NCBI GenBank assembly: GCA_014075255.1
Contig: CP046178.1
Location: 630,001-694,000, forward strand
Origin: Gammaproteobacteria bacterium
Lineage (GTDB): Bacteria > Pseudomonadota > Gammaproteobacteria > UBA4575
DNA length: 64,000 nucleotides
Direction of reading: 5' to 3'
Position numbers and translations under genes: made by a program. The notes under the pieces are model-generated. The model saw only the letters and a list, made by a program, of their open reading frames with translations, had not been told where the DNA came from and did no database searches. Below are positions 39,341 to 47,661 of this stretch, piece by piece. Every line of letters begins with the position of its first letter. Position 1 is the first letter of the stretch.

Positions 39341-39697
39341 GGGGGCGATCGGTTTCGACGTGGATTGCGAAACTAGAGGTGCATGCCGAGTATGTTAGCT
39401 AATCTCGTAAATCTTGCTGCAAACTTATAGTTGCAAACGATGACAACTACGCTCTAGCTGCATAAAAACCAGTCTATAGCCGTCCGACCAGTTCAGCTTA
39501 CGGATCTGGACCCGGGCGTAACCTTAGTAAGCTCGTGGTGAAGTCTGTCTAGAGCGGATCCATTAAAACTAATCTGGGCTCCCCTCTATATGCCCTGTCG
39601 GTCGGGAGTATAGGGGCTAAGTTAAAGAGCGACTAAGCATGTAGTACCAACGGCAGAGAATTTGCGGACGCGGGTTCGATTCCCGCCGCCTCCACCA
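39341..39697 (+). ncRNA. ssrA: tmRNA (transfer-messenger RNA)
   Basis: 357 bases. The 5' end GGGGGCGATCGGTTTCGACG and the 3' end, T-arm GGTTCGATTCC then CGCCTCCACCA, form the alanyl-tRNA-like part. The tag reading frame is at 39433-39465: resume codon GCA, then AAC GAT GAC AAC TAC GCT CTA GCT GCA TAA, giving ANDDNYALAA. It rescues stalled ribosomes and marks their products for degradation. Its last 12 bases are the island's left att site, so the gene stays intact after integration. Confidence 0.97.
39686..39697 (+). repeat. attL, 3' end of ssrA
   Basis: CCGCCTCCACCA, the last 12 bases of tmRNA, repeated exactly at 58401-58412. Bases just outside the 12 differ between the two copies. Confidence 0.85.
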
Positions 39698-39800
39698 CAT
39701 TGACATTCTAGGACATCCAGTAAGATCCAGTTTAGTATTACTTTCAAGCATTTAAACGGATTTCTTATCCAACTACATTCAGTAAGGTTTCTTGACATCC

Positions 39801-39860
39801 TGGGGCAACAAGGGGCATATATGGGGGCAACTATAAGAATAATAAAAGACATGCCCCCAA
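39801..39860. repeat. Cluster of GGGGCA repeats near attL
   Basis: TGGGGCAAC (39801-39809), AGGGGCATA (39811), TGGGGGCAAC (39822) and, on the other strand, TTGGGGGCAT (39851-39860). The same motif recurs at 49265-49275, 50611-50619, 50623-50634 and 58326-58334. They could be integrase arm-type sites; that is inference. Confidence 0.5.
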
Positions 39861-41081
39861 ATGACCTTAACCGTCATACAAGTTAAAAACTTCAAAGCAT
39901 CGAGCAAAACCTATCGAAAGTATGATGGCAATGGCCTGTATGTAGAGGTCACCCCGAAGGGTCAGAAATACTGGCGGTACAAGTATCATTTTGCTGGCAA
40001 AGAGAAACGCATCTCGCTCGATGTGTTCCCCACTGTGTCCTTAAAAGAGGCACGTCTTGCACGAGATAAAGCAAGGTTAAAACTCTCCAATGATGTGGAT
40101 CCCAGTGCGGTTCGAAAAGCCAAGCAGGAATACGATGTGGCAATGAATGAACATTCTTTTGCTGCAATTGCCTTAGAGTGGCATACCAAACTCCTTACGA
40201 ACAAAGCCCCCAGTCATGCCAAGCGCGTATGGCGCGGTATTGAAAAAAACTTTCTCCCCGTCATGGGTGACAAGCCAATTTCTATGATTACGGCATCGCA
40301 CATCCGTACTGCATTAGAACTGATTGAACAACGTGGTGCATTAGAAACGGCGCGTCGCTCACTGCAATATTGTTCTCGCATCTTCCGTTATGCCATCGCA
40401 AAAGGATATTGTGAAAAAGATCCCACCATAGGATTGAAAGATTCGCTCGCACCTCCTGTGGTGACACACTTTCCCTCCATCATCGAGCCCAAGAAGATTG
40501 GCGAGTTGTTGCGCGAGATCGATGCATACGATTCACCCATCACACGATACGCCATGTATACGGGCGTATATACGTTTGTACAACCCGCGAATATTCGCAT
40601 GGCGGAATGGAGTGAATTTAATATAGAAAAGAAGGAATGGAAGATTCCTGCTGAGAAAATGAAACTGCGAAGAGCACATATTGTGCCGCTTGCGACACAA
40701 ATGATCACCCTCTTGAAGGAGTTAAAGATGCTCACATCCAATAGCATCTACCTTTTCCCAAGTATTCGCAGCCGATCTAGGCCCATGAGCGAAAACACCA
40801 TCAATGCGGCTTTTCGCAGAATGGGTTATACAAAAGATGAGATGACCTGTCATGGATTTCGACACATGGCCTCTACCCTTTTAAATGAAGAAGGAAAATG
40901 GAATCCTGATGCCATTGAACGACAACTTGCCCATGTAGATAAGAATAAAATACGAGCGGTTTATGATCGTTCCTCACATTTAGCTGAACGCAAGCGGATG
41001 ATGCAAGCCTGGGCAGATACGTTAGATAATCTTGCGCATCCCAATAATGTTGTTCATTTACCAGCATCGGAAACAGGCTAA
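39861..41081 (+). CDS. Tyrosine integrase, P4-like, of the ssrA island
   Basis: 406 residues. The N-terminal DUF4102-type domain contains RKYDGNGLYVEVTPKGQKYWRYKYHFAGKEKRISLDVFPTVSLKEARLARDKA-type sequence (residues about 18-70). A SAM-like core-binding domain (about 100-190) and catalytic domain follow. HGFRHMAST supplies His and Arg of box II, LAH the next His, and the Tyr lies in AVYDRSS. At residue 241 the expected catalytic Arg (family TFVRP) reads Gln (TFVQPANIRMAEWSEF). It would insert and excise the island at the ssrA att site. The gene looks richer in GC than its surroundings. Confidence 0.93.
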   Translation: MTLTVIQVKNFKASSKTYRKYDGNGLYVEVTPKGQKYWRYKYHFAGKEKRISLDVFPTVSLKEARLARDKARLKLSNDVDPSAVRKAKQEYDVAMNEHSFAAIALEWHTKLLTNKAPSHAKRVWRGIEKNFLPVMGDKPISMITASHIRTALELIEQRGALETARRSLQYCSRIFRYAIAKGYCEKDPTIGLKDSLAPPVVTHFPSIIEPKKIGELLREIDAYDSPITRYAMYTGVYTFVQPANIRMAEWSEFNIEKKEWKIPAEKMKLRRAHIVPLATQMITLLKELKMLTSNSIYLFPSIRSRSRPMSENTINAAFRRMGYTKDEMTCHGFRHMASTLLNEEGKWNPDAIERQLAHVDKNKIRAVYDRSSHLAERKRMMQAWADTLDNLAHPNNVVHLPASETG

Positions 41082-41087
41082 TTGTAA

Positions 41088-41729
41088 ATGTCTACACCCA
41101 ACGAAATTCTTCAAAAAATGATCAAACTATTGTCCGATCATTCAGACCCGTTATATACATTAAACTTATATGTAAGCGCAGGATTAACACCACCATCAGA
41201 TGTACATAGCGAAATTGCTAAACGATATAACGAATATATGCATGCAGGTGGCAAGAAATCACTAGATGAAGCTTTTTATCACCGACCATTCACTAAAACA
41301 GGCAATCATTCATCTAACATGTGTTTAAGAAGAAACAAAATGCATGCAATGATTTATATGCTATGTATGAAAAAACGTTACCCTGAAATCTCTAAACCAG
41401 TACATGCGCAAAATTTTATTAATCTATATAAATTAAAAAAACCTGATGCAGGAAGCCTTGTTAGGATGACGAATCTATCGCTTAATTTGTATATTGATCA
41501 GAACTATGACTCTAACCTTGATCGAGACGAAATTAAGGAAGAAGTAGCAGAATTATTTGACCCTGTATTGGAAATACTAGGCTTTGATAAAACTAAAGCC
41601 CCCAATACACAAGAACCTCTTCCAAAATTACTAGATCCAGAGATAGAGAAAGAGCATTTAGATACGTATCTTGATTTTCTCTATGAGACTGGACAAGAGC
41701 ATATCGCTCCGGAATTTTTTCCAACCTAA
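41088..41729 (+). CDS. Island protein of unknown function
   Basis: 213 residues, six bases after the integrase stop, so probably co-transcribed. It is soluble with no signal peptide. There are mixed charged helices and a Cys/Lys-rich centre (NMCLRRNKMHAMIYMLCMKKRYPE near 80-105), an acidic C-terminal half, and several predicted helical stretches. It does not match a family I know. Position between the integrase and AlpA suggests an accessory role in island control or transfer, which is only contextual. Confidence 0.7.
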   Translation: MSTPNEILQKMIKLLSDHSDPLYTLNLYVSAGLTPPSDVHSEIAKRYNEYMHAGGKKSLDEAFYHRPFTKTGNHSSNMCLRRNKMHAMIYMLCMKKRYPEISKPVHAQNFINLYKLKKPDAGSLVRMTNLSLNLYIDQNYDSNLDRDEIKEEVAELFDPVLEILGFDKTKAPNTQEPLPKLLDPEIEKEHLDTYLDFLYETGQEHIAPEFFPT

Positions 41730-41733
41730 ATAA

Positions 41734-41793
41734 TCCTGGTAACAGGATGCATTAATCCTGCAAGATCTGCTCAAATCTATTGAGTTACCAGGA
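41734..41793 (+). promoter_or_regulatory. Alternative hairpins over the alpA ribosome-binding site
   Basis: TCCTGGTAAC (41734-41743) is the exact reverse complement of GTTACCAGGA (41784-41793), which contains most of the AGGAGA ribosome-binding site of the next gene. The first arm can instead form ATCCTG-GTAA-CAGGAT (41733-41748), and CAGGAT can also pair with ATCCTG at 41755-41760. The pairings exclude each other, as in an attenuator or a translational switch. Confidence 0.5.
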
Positions 41794-41800
41794 GATACAA

Positions 41801-42013
41801 ATGAAACAAACTGTTTTAAAGCTTCCAGAGGTTGTGGAACGTGTAAGAATTTCTCGTTCTACTATTTATCATAATATAAGTAATAATTCATTTCCCAAGC
41901 AAATTAAACTAGGTGAAAGAGCAGTAGGTTGGCTAGAGGCAGACATTAATAATTGGCTAAAGAACAAAAGTATATTAGTAAACGCTGATGACGCAGCTCT
42001 GAAAAATAAATAA
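41801..42013 (+). CDS. AlpA-family DNA-binding regulator
   Basis: 70 residues from the ATG at 41801, chosen because AGGAGA lies five bases upstream; an in-frame TTG at 41780 is rejected. LPEVVERVRISRSTIYHNISNNSFPKQIKLGERAVGWLEADINNWL is the winged-helix AlpA/excisionase-like signature. AlpA of P4-type elements activates the integrase or excision genes. Located in the same direction two genes after the integrase. Confidence 0.9.
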   Translation: MKQTVLKLPEVVERVRISRSTIYHNISNNSFPKQIKLGERAVGWLEADINNWLKNKSILVNADDAALKNK

Positions 42014-42026
42014 ATATTTATCTGTG

Positions 42027-42042
42027 ATTCTCACATGAGAAT
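42027..42042. promoter_or_regulatory. Palindrome between alpA and the next HTH gene
   Basis: ATTCTC-ACAT-GAGAAT, six-base perfect arms, 14 bases after alpA and 58 before the next gene. It could be an operator or a short hairpin; no T-run follows. Confidence 0.4.
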
Positions 42043-42100
42043 AAAGTATTCAGGTTCATCAAAATGTTAATAATACAAGTGATAGATATAGGTCAAATTT

Positions 42101-42487
42101 ATGAGTACAAATAAAATAGAAATCGATATGGATAATGTTGCCTTTCTTGCTGAAAGAGGACTAGATAAAAGAGAGATTGCAGCGTATTTAAAAATATCAG
42201 AATCCACGTTCTACCGTCGATTGCAAGACGAACAATTTAGTGAGGCCTTTGAGCAAGGCAAATTAAGAGCCTCATCTAATGTTAAACTGGCATTGTTTAA
42301 AAAAGCTCTTGATAATGAAAATTTATCTGCTCTTTTCCATTTGTCAGATCGCATTTGTTGGCCTAAACGCAAGGCTATTTCTGAAGGTGAATATAATAAA
42401 GATGGAACATTACCACCACCAGAGGTAATAATCGTTACAGATGAGATGATGCAAGCATTTAATGAAGAATTCGATGAGACTTATTAG
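42101..42487 (+). CDS. Small helix-turn-helix protein
   Basis: 128 residues. VAFLAERGLDKREIAAYLKISESTFYRRLQDEQFSEAFEQGK (about residues 12-52) is a resolvase/homeodomain-like helix-turn-helix of the kind seen in phage terminase small subunits and island regulators. The C-terminal part (ALFHLSDRICWPKRKA, then an acidic tail) is less distinctive. No terminase large subunit is nearby, so a regulatory role is more likely than packaging. It converges on the GAP1-like gene. Confidence 0.72.
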   Translation: MSTNKIEIDMDNVAFLAERGLDKREIAAYLKISESTFYRRLQDEQFSEAFEQGKLRASSNVKLALFKKALDNENLSALFHLSDRICWPKRKAISEGEYNKDGTLPPPEVIIVTDEMMQAFNEEFDETY

Positions 42488-42584
42488 TTAAGATCATAGT
42501 TATACAATTGCCTTGAATTAATATTAAGCACATAACCTAATTATTTTGGTTCTTTACCCTATATCTCTGTATATCGATATTTCA

Positions 42585-44714
42585 TCACCAATAGCTAGCA
42601 ATAATCTTTTTTACAAGCTTAATTTTCCAACTATGCACGCTCTTTTCCCCCGAATAAGAATTTATTTTATCAAACCCAAACACCAGGTACTCACGCCCAT
42701 TTATTGTTCGCAAAACAGATCGCAATAGTTGTTCTAGGTATTTTTTATCATCAGTAACAAATAACAACTCTTCTAGCGGGCGCGAATTATAAACAAACCA
42801 CTGTGTTACACCTCGCCTTAGTCTTTCTGCTTTATCCCATGTATCCCAAATCCCTAACGATGGTAGTTTTGATTGAATTTGATCCCACTCTTGAGGCGAC
42901 ATTCTGTTCAACAGCAAGCTTTCATGGATAGCATCAAATGAAAATGAAATTAATTGTGCAGCATATTTTCCTGACTCAGATAGTCCAACATTCAGCAAGA
43001 ATATTTTTGTGGGCGTATCAAATGCTTGTACATCTCTTTTATGTTTTTCTATTACTTTTGCAAACATCTTTGCACTGTTTTTATTATGTGTAGTTATGCC
43101 AATTGATTTCGCAATTAAAATTACACTTTTTTCGGAAACATCTTGAGCCTCTGCGAGCGAAGTTAGAACAATATTTGCATATTTACGTATTACCATACGC
43201 CATTGTTTGCCAAGTTTATTTAACTCAGATATTGATTGAGTATCAGCCCATTCTATAATCCAAATGGCCGTGTTACTCCCCAACGCTATCTCTAATTCAT
43301 TAGCTGCAAAGTTGGCACCAGACTCTATAGCCGCATGTACAATCGCTCGTGATTCAGAAGGTTCAAGTTGTGCAACAATGTTAGCAATATTTTTAAATTC
43401 TTTGACATTAATATTTATTTCACACCACACTTTAACGTCTGAAAGTAACAAAGGGTTTAAAGTCAATAAAAAAGGAATTAACTTAGAATGCACTAAACCT
43501 ATCTCTATAATCTCATCAACTGCCAACGACTTTGCTAATATTGACAAAATTGAGATGGACAATGACTTATCTGCATTTGCCCATGCCAAACTTATTAACT
43601 TGTTCTTGTTATTGGTATCTGCATTCTCCCAAAAGTCTATAATTAAAATTGGTAAATCAAGAAAATCCAAATTGAAAGCAGATTGATACGGCGAATTAAG
43701 CAAGTCATATAAAACAAACCATCTACTAGCATTTGGCAAAAGGCTACGGCGTAATGGATCTTTTTGCTCGATGAGCCAAGACTTCAAGCTTTCAGCTTGC
43801 TCTGTTTTTGGGAATTCTTTTCCTACTATATCTATCAGAGATTGGATAGATTTATCAGAAGAATAATTTAAAATCTCAGCATATACCTGGGCTAGCTTCT
43901 TAAAGTATGATAGATTTTCGTTGAAATCTGGCCCCACTAAATCCAAGTATTCTCTTAGCTTATCGCAGTTTGGATTTTCCAAATCCTTGCTTACAACATG
44001 TATCCATGCTTTATTCCTAACTAGGTTTAAGTCGTGATTAATTTTACTGTCAGTATCAAAAATTATTATTTTGGAATTTGTCCATTTGGATTTTCTAAAG
44101 AGATCAGTTGATACTGATTGTAAATCAAAATAATGATCCGATGACTTTCTAGGAGAAATCGATAATGTGCAAAATCTATATTGTTTCTGCAAACTAGACC
44201 ACCTTTGTGCCCATGTCTGTAATATGATTTTTGACAACCCAGGATTATCGCCTATTAGTAAAATTGAACTGTCACTGTCATATAACAATTCAACAAGTTG
44301 CGGAACCCAGTTGAATAAATTGTTAAATGGAATGTATTCAGAAGTATCTTCAATACTTACCTTATTGTGGTAAGACTCAAAGTCATCATTCTCGACTGGT
44401 CGCCGAAACAGCGCTAAAAGTCCATTTAGATTGTTATGAATTGGCAAGCTTTTGAAATCAAGCAGTAGAGTATGTGTCCATACGCATCCAGGCCTTGGCA
44501 TCTCAGGTGCGGGCCAAGTCATTGCAAGTGCATAAAGTTCTTCTGATGGAAGCGGATATCCAGTAAAATACGGCTCGAAGGTCTGTCCACCCGCATTGCC
44601 AGATAAATCACTAAGGATTGCTAGTTCTCTTTGTGCCGTCTTAGAAATGTCTGTTGAGCTCTCTAAAAGTCTATGACCATCAGAATATCCATGAATACAT
44701 TGTTGTACTATCAC
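42585..44714 (-). CDS. GAP1-N1-type GTPase-associated protein, probable effector
   Basis: 709 residues from a GTG start. The N-terminus carries the GAP1-N1 signature: QCIHGYSDGHRLLESS, FTGYPLPSEELYALAMTW and RPGCVWTHTLLLDF, then LFRRP (to about residue 110). The rest is long, mostly helical and Ile/Leu/Ser-rich, fitting the variable middle and C-terminal GAP1 regions. In this predicted family, GAP1 proteins sit beside double-GTPase modules and are thought to act as effectors or adaptors; none has a clear biochemistry that I know of. It is the last gene of the five-gene minus-strand operon, 13 bases after the second GTPase. No nuclease or peptidase motif is visible. Confidence 0.85.
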   Translation of the reverse strand: MIVQQCIHGYSDGHRLLESSTDISKTAQRELAILSDLSGNAGGQTFEPYFTGYPLPSEELYALAMTWPAPEMPRPGCVWTHTLLLDFKSLPIHNNLNGLLALFRRPVENDDFESYHNKVSIEDTSEYIPFNNLFNWVPQLVELLYDSDSSILLIGDNPGLSKIILQTWAQRWSSLQKQYRFCTLSISPRKSSDHYFDLQSVSTDLFRKSKWTNSKIIIFDTDSKINHDLNLVRNKAWIHVVSKDLENPNCDKLREYLDLVGPDFNENLSYFKKLAQVYAEILNYSSDKSIQSLIDIVGKEFPKTEQAESLKSWLIEQKDPLRRSLLPNASRWFVLYDLLNSPYQSAFNLDFLDLPILIIDFWENADTNNKNKLISLAWANADKSLSISILSILAKSLAVDEIIEIGLVHSKLIPFLLTLNPLLLSDVKVWCEININVKEFKNIANIVAQLEPSESRAIVHAAIESGANFAANELEIALGSNTAIWIIEWADTQSISELNKLGKQWRMVIRKYANIVLTSLAEAQDVSEKSVILIAKSIGITTHNKNSAKMFAKVIEKHKRDVQAFDTPTKIFLLNVGLSESGKYAAQLISFSFDAIHESLLLNRMSPQEWDQIQSKLPSLGIWDTWDKAERLRRGVTQWFVYNSRPLEELLFVTDDKKYLEQLLRSVLRTINGREYLVFGFDKINSYSGEKSVHSWKIKLVKKIIASYW

Positions 44715-44727
44715 TAAATAATGCTCA

Positions 44728-45564
44728 TCAACTCAACGACATTGACCATTTAACTATCTGCGTTAAATCCCCACCTTCGTAGTCTGACGTAATCACTTTA
44801 ACCCGGTTTGCAGGCTCAATTTTCAACAACTCTTGTTTGTCATCAGTGTAATCGCCACCTTGTGCACTTAGTCCAAAAACCTTATGAGCTAAACGCTTAT
44901 CATTTGAATAAAAGAACTGATTTAGTAAGGGAAGTCTTTCTTCAACCCACTTTTCTGGTGTTTTATTTGCATCTTGTTTTTCTATTAAGTCCCAAGCAGA
45001 TACCACCACAGCAACTCGAAGTTTCTTTGAGTTTATTGGCGGAATAAAAAGATTTTGAAGTAAGTCTATGAGGATCGTTGAAGTAGGATCATTCTGAGGA
45101 ATCCTTGGTTTAATTTGCACAGGTTCCCCGCTATTTTTTACTATTTCGTAGTACTCCTCTAGTCTCTCTGGCTCTTTTACTTTTTTGGGATGCACAAATA
45201 ACAACACACCGCTTGCTTTTTGCGCTAATTCTACGTACTCGGGATCAAGAGTACGTTTCGTCCACTGCCGTTCGTAGCTTTCACCCGCAATATCATGAAA
45301 TAAAAGTTCTGATTCATTTGAAGTGATTGTGTCTTTAACGCACATAGTGACCAAAGGAGCGCTGTTGGCACTTCTAGCTACAGTTTCACATTGTAACCAT
45401 GCTGCGCATAGCTCATTTAAATGATGATCATCCTCACCGAGATTAGTTACTGTTAATGCTGTCGGAATACTTTCTTGTTCGGCGACATGCCAAAGTGCAG
45501 CAAGGAATGTAGTTTTTCCTGTTTCAGGGAGTCCAATTACCAACTGGGCTTTTTTCATATTCAT
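44728..45564 (-). CDS. DO-GTPase2-like P-loop GTPase
   Basis: 278 residues from the ATG at 45564; a TTG eight codons upstream overlaps the previous gene and is less likely. Walker A is GLPETGKTTFLAAL near residue 10, G3 is LFHDIAGESYERQW, and G4 is probably VVVSAWDLIEK (SAWD). It resembles the second of the paired GTPases in GAP1/GASH conflict systems. It should be cytoplasmic. It directly follows the first GTPase and precedes GAP1, so the two probably form a signalling module that controls the effector. Confidence 0.82.
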   Translation of the reverse strand: MNMKKAQLVIGLPETGKTTFLAALWHVAEQESIPTALTVTNLGEDDHHLNELCAAWLQCETVARSANSAPLVTMCVKDTITSNESELLFHDIAGESYERQWTKRTLDPEYVELAQKASGVLLFVHPKKVKEPERLEEYYEIVKNSGEPVQIKPRIPQNDPTSTILIDLLQNLFIPPINSKKLRVAVVVSAWDLIEKQDANKTPEKWVEERLPLLNQFFYSNDKRLAHKVFGLSAQGGDYTDDKQELLKIEPANRVKVITSDYEGGDLTQIVKWSMSLS

Positions 45565-45565
45565 A

Positions 45566-46525
45566 TCAAGAAGATAAAAACCGATCAAATTCTCTTTTTG
45601 CCGATTTTTGACCTTTACTGATGTCGAGTTCTATCTTTTTTTCTTTTTTCTTTACCCATTTTTCAAATATTGTATCTATTCCATATCCAAGACCAAGTGA
45701 TGATTCTTGTTTTGGGCTCGCAGCAACTTTAAAGAATTCCATATCTGCAATTTTGTCTTCTACAGTTGTTCTAATCGTTTGTTCAAAATCTTTTAATACT
45801 GGCTCAAGTTCTTTTTCGCAATTACTTTTTATCACTACATCCCATTTTGAGTAAAGTATATGAATATTGGTGTGAGATTTTAACATTCCCTCTTCGATAC
45901 ATCGTCTTAGTAATTGCCTAGCATCAACAAGGCATAAGTGCCTCGTAGTTTGTGATGATAAAAGTTCACAATCTATAAGAAGAGCAATATAATCTGCCCG
46001 AGTTAAAATTGATATTTCCCTACAGTCTTCTGCACTGTCTTTTGCCATTCTGTAATATTCGCCAGACATATCAGCGAACAAGAGATTTGAATTATTAGGC
46101 AAGCTATTTTGCCGAACACATAAATGAAGAAATTGCACTCCTGCACCCAGCGGGGTTCTAGTAGCTGTAGGTGCATGTATCCCTGATTCAACCCTTGCTA
46201 AATGAGATCGTTCTTCAAATGCTACTAACGTTCTGCTTTCAGCGAAAGTGCAATTAGCAAATTCACCTATGTGAAAGCTGTCATAAATACTAGCTAATAA
46301 AGTGGTTTTTCCACTTCCTTTAGGGCCCGCAATAACAATAATGACAGTATCATATTTGCTTGTTATTTCTGAGGCACTAATAGAATCAAGTTCTTCTCCT
46401 CCATGTATAGAAATTTCTTTTGATGCTTCCTCATGGACTTCCGCAATACTTTCAGTTTCGGATGAATCATTAGGAATTTCATCGGATGAAGAATCTGAAA
46501 TAGTATTATCTTCAGGTTCAATCAT
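45566..46525 (-). CDS. DO-GTPase1-like P-loop GTPase
   Basis: 319 residues. After a Ser/Glu-rich acidic tail-like N-terminus (about residues 1-55), Walker A is IAGPKGSGKTTLLASIYDSF near 65-85. FEERSHLARVESGIHAPTATRTPLG matches the switch region of this family. G3 is LLFADMSGEYYRM and G4 ILYSKWDVV (SKWD). It is distinct from the second GTPase, so this operon has two non-redundant GTPases. It overlaps the GASH gene by eight bases. Confidence 0.84.
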   Translation of the reverse strand: MIEPEDNTISDSSSDEIPNDSSETESIAEVHEEASKEISIHGGEELDSISASEITSKYDTVIIVIAGPKGSGKTTLLASIYDSFHIGEFANCTFAESRTLVAFEERSHLARVESGIHAPTATRTPLGAGVQFLHLCVRQNSLPNNSNLLFADMSGEYYRMAKDSAEDCREISILTRADYIALLIDCELLSSQTTRHLCLVDARQLLRRCIEEGMLKSHTNIHILYSKWDVVIKSNCEKELEPVLKDFEQTIRTTVEDKIADMEFFKVAASPKQESSLGLGYGIDTIFEKWVKKKEKKIELDISKGQKSAKREFDRFLSS

Positions 46526-47642
46526 TATTTTGCAGAATCGAATTTAATATTTTTAGAAACAATAATTCTGTATAAAACTGACAAGATAGTTTTAAAATAC
46601 TAATATCTCGCTTTGGATCTACCTTAATTGAATCGTAGTACCCAGTAACCCAATTTTCACTACTTTCGTGAGATCGTTTAAGTGCAAAAAATATTGGGAT
46701 GAAATCTTTTGCTAATTCTATGTTAGCACCAGAAGCCTCTAGAAAATTTTCAAAAATGTAATTTTTCCAGCTTACTTCTGCATCATTTACTACCGATTCA
46801 ATACTTAAAGTTTTCCCAATATAGTCGTTATCTACAGATCGGAGCATTTTATCCAAATATGCTATTGATCCAATAGGAGCAATCGGCAGTTTTGTTAATT
46901 CAAATAATTCCCCGGGTGCTCTCAAACACAGCTCTGAAAGTGACTTCTCAACTAGCAGCGAATTATCATACTTACTAAAGCCACCAACAACCCACCACAT
47001 TATATTAAGTTCTTCATCCTGAGCTAAAAGAGTATTGTGGTTAACCTGTAATGCAACTTTGAATCTATCCATAAACTGGCTAGTCTTTTCAACTAGTGAT
47101 TTCGCTATTAATGCTAGCTGTGGAGCTGCGGTATTTACTGCAATAGTTTCTAACTCTTCTAATTCATTTTTTACATCTATTCTTGGTATTGTGATTTTTG
47201 GAATCTCTTGCCTAGATCGAAGCGCAACTGCCTGCTTATCTACGTAACTGTCCACAACCTTCAGTATATTTGGTACTGGAACGTCGGAATTTTCCCCTTG
47301 AAAACTCATACATTTCACAGCTAACGCTGCCATTCTCTCCAGTTCATTATCATGTAATAAATTTACTCCAATTGTTATTCCAGCCAGCACTCTCCATTCG
47401 TAGTTATTGTCACTACTCATGAATGTTGAATCTGCTTCATTAAAGTGCTTGTGAAATATTTTTTTGAACGACGCGTTTTCAGGCAAACGATCGAAGAAAA
47501 TACGGATTACATTCAGTATTTCCTCGCCAGTTATTGCAGACCACAAAGATGAAATCCCTTGTGTACGTTTTTCTGGCAGCCCCTCAAATAATTCAGTTTT
47601 AGGAGTTCTATACCAATCAGCAAATTTTGGATGAACGTTCAA
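46518..47642 (-). CDS. GASH-like all-helical GTPase-associated protein
   Basis: 374 residues from a TTG start. Essentially all helical, opening FADWYRTPKTELFEGLP, then SSLWSAITGEEILNVIRIFFDRLP and YEWRVLAGITIGVNLL, which fits the GTPase-associated system helical protein (GASH). No catalytic motif is visible; it probably scaffolds or couples the GTPases to GAP1. It lies 19 bases after the phosphoesterase gene and overlaps the first GTPase gene. Confidence 0.75.
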   Translation of the reverse strand: MNVHPKFADWYRTPKTELFEGLPEKRTQGISSLWSAITGEEILNVIRIFFDRLPENASFKKIFHKHFNEADSTFMSSDNNYEWRVLAGITIGVNLLHDNELERMAALAVKCMSFQGENSDVPVPNILKVVDSYVDKQAVALRSRQEIPKITIPRIDVKNELEELETIAVNTAAPQLALIAKSLVEKTSQFMDRFKVALQVNHNTLLAQDEELNIMWWVVGGFSKYDNSLLVEKSLSELCLRAPGELFELTKLPIAPIGSIAYLDKMLRSVDNDYIGKTLSIESVVNDAEVSWKNYIFENFLEASGANIELAKDFIPIFFALKRSHESSENWVTGYYDSIKVDPKRDISILKLSCQFYTELLFLKILNSILQNND

Positions 47643-47661
47643 TTTATTTACCCTTTAGTAG

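Noticed and set aside
39622-39852. Minus-strand ORF over the 3' end of ssrA
   Set aside because: Lies antisense to tmRNA and att sequence; no family resemblance.
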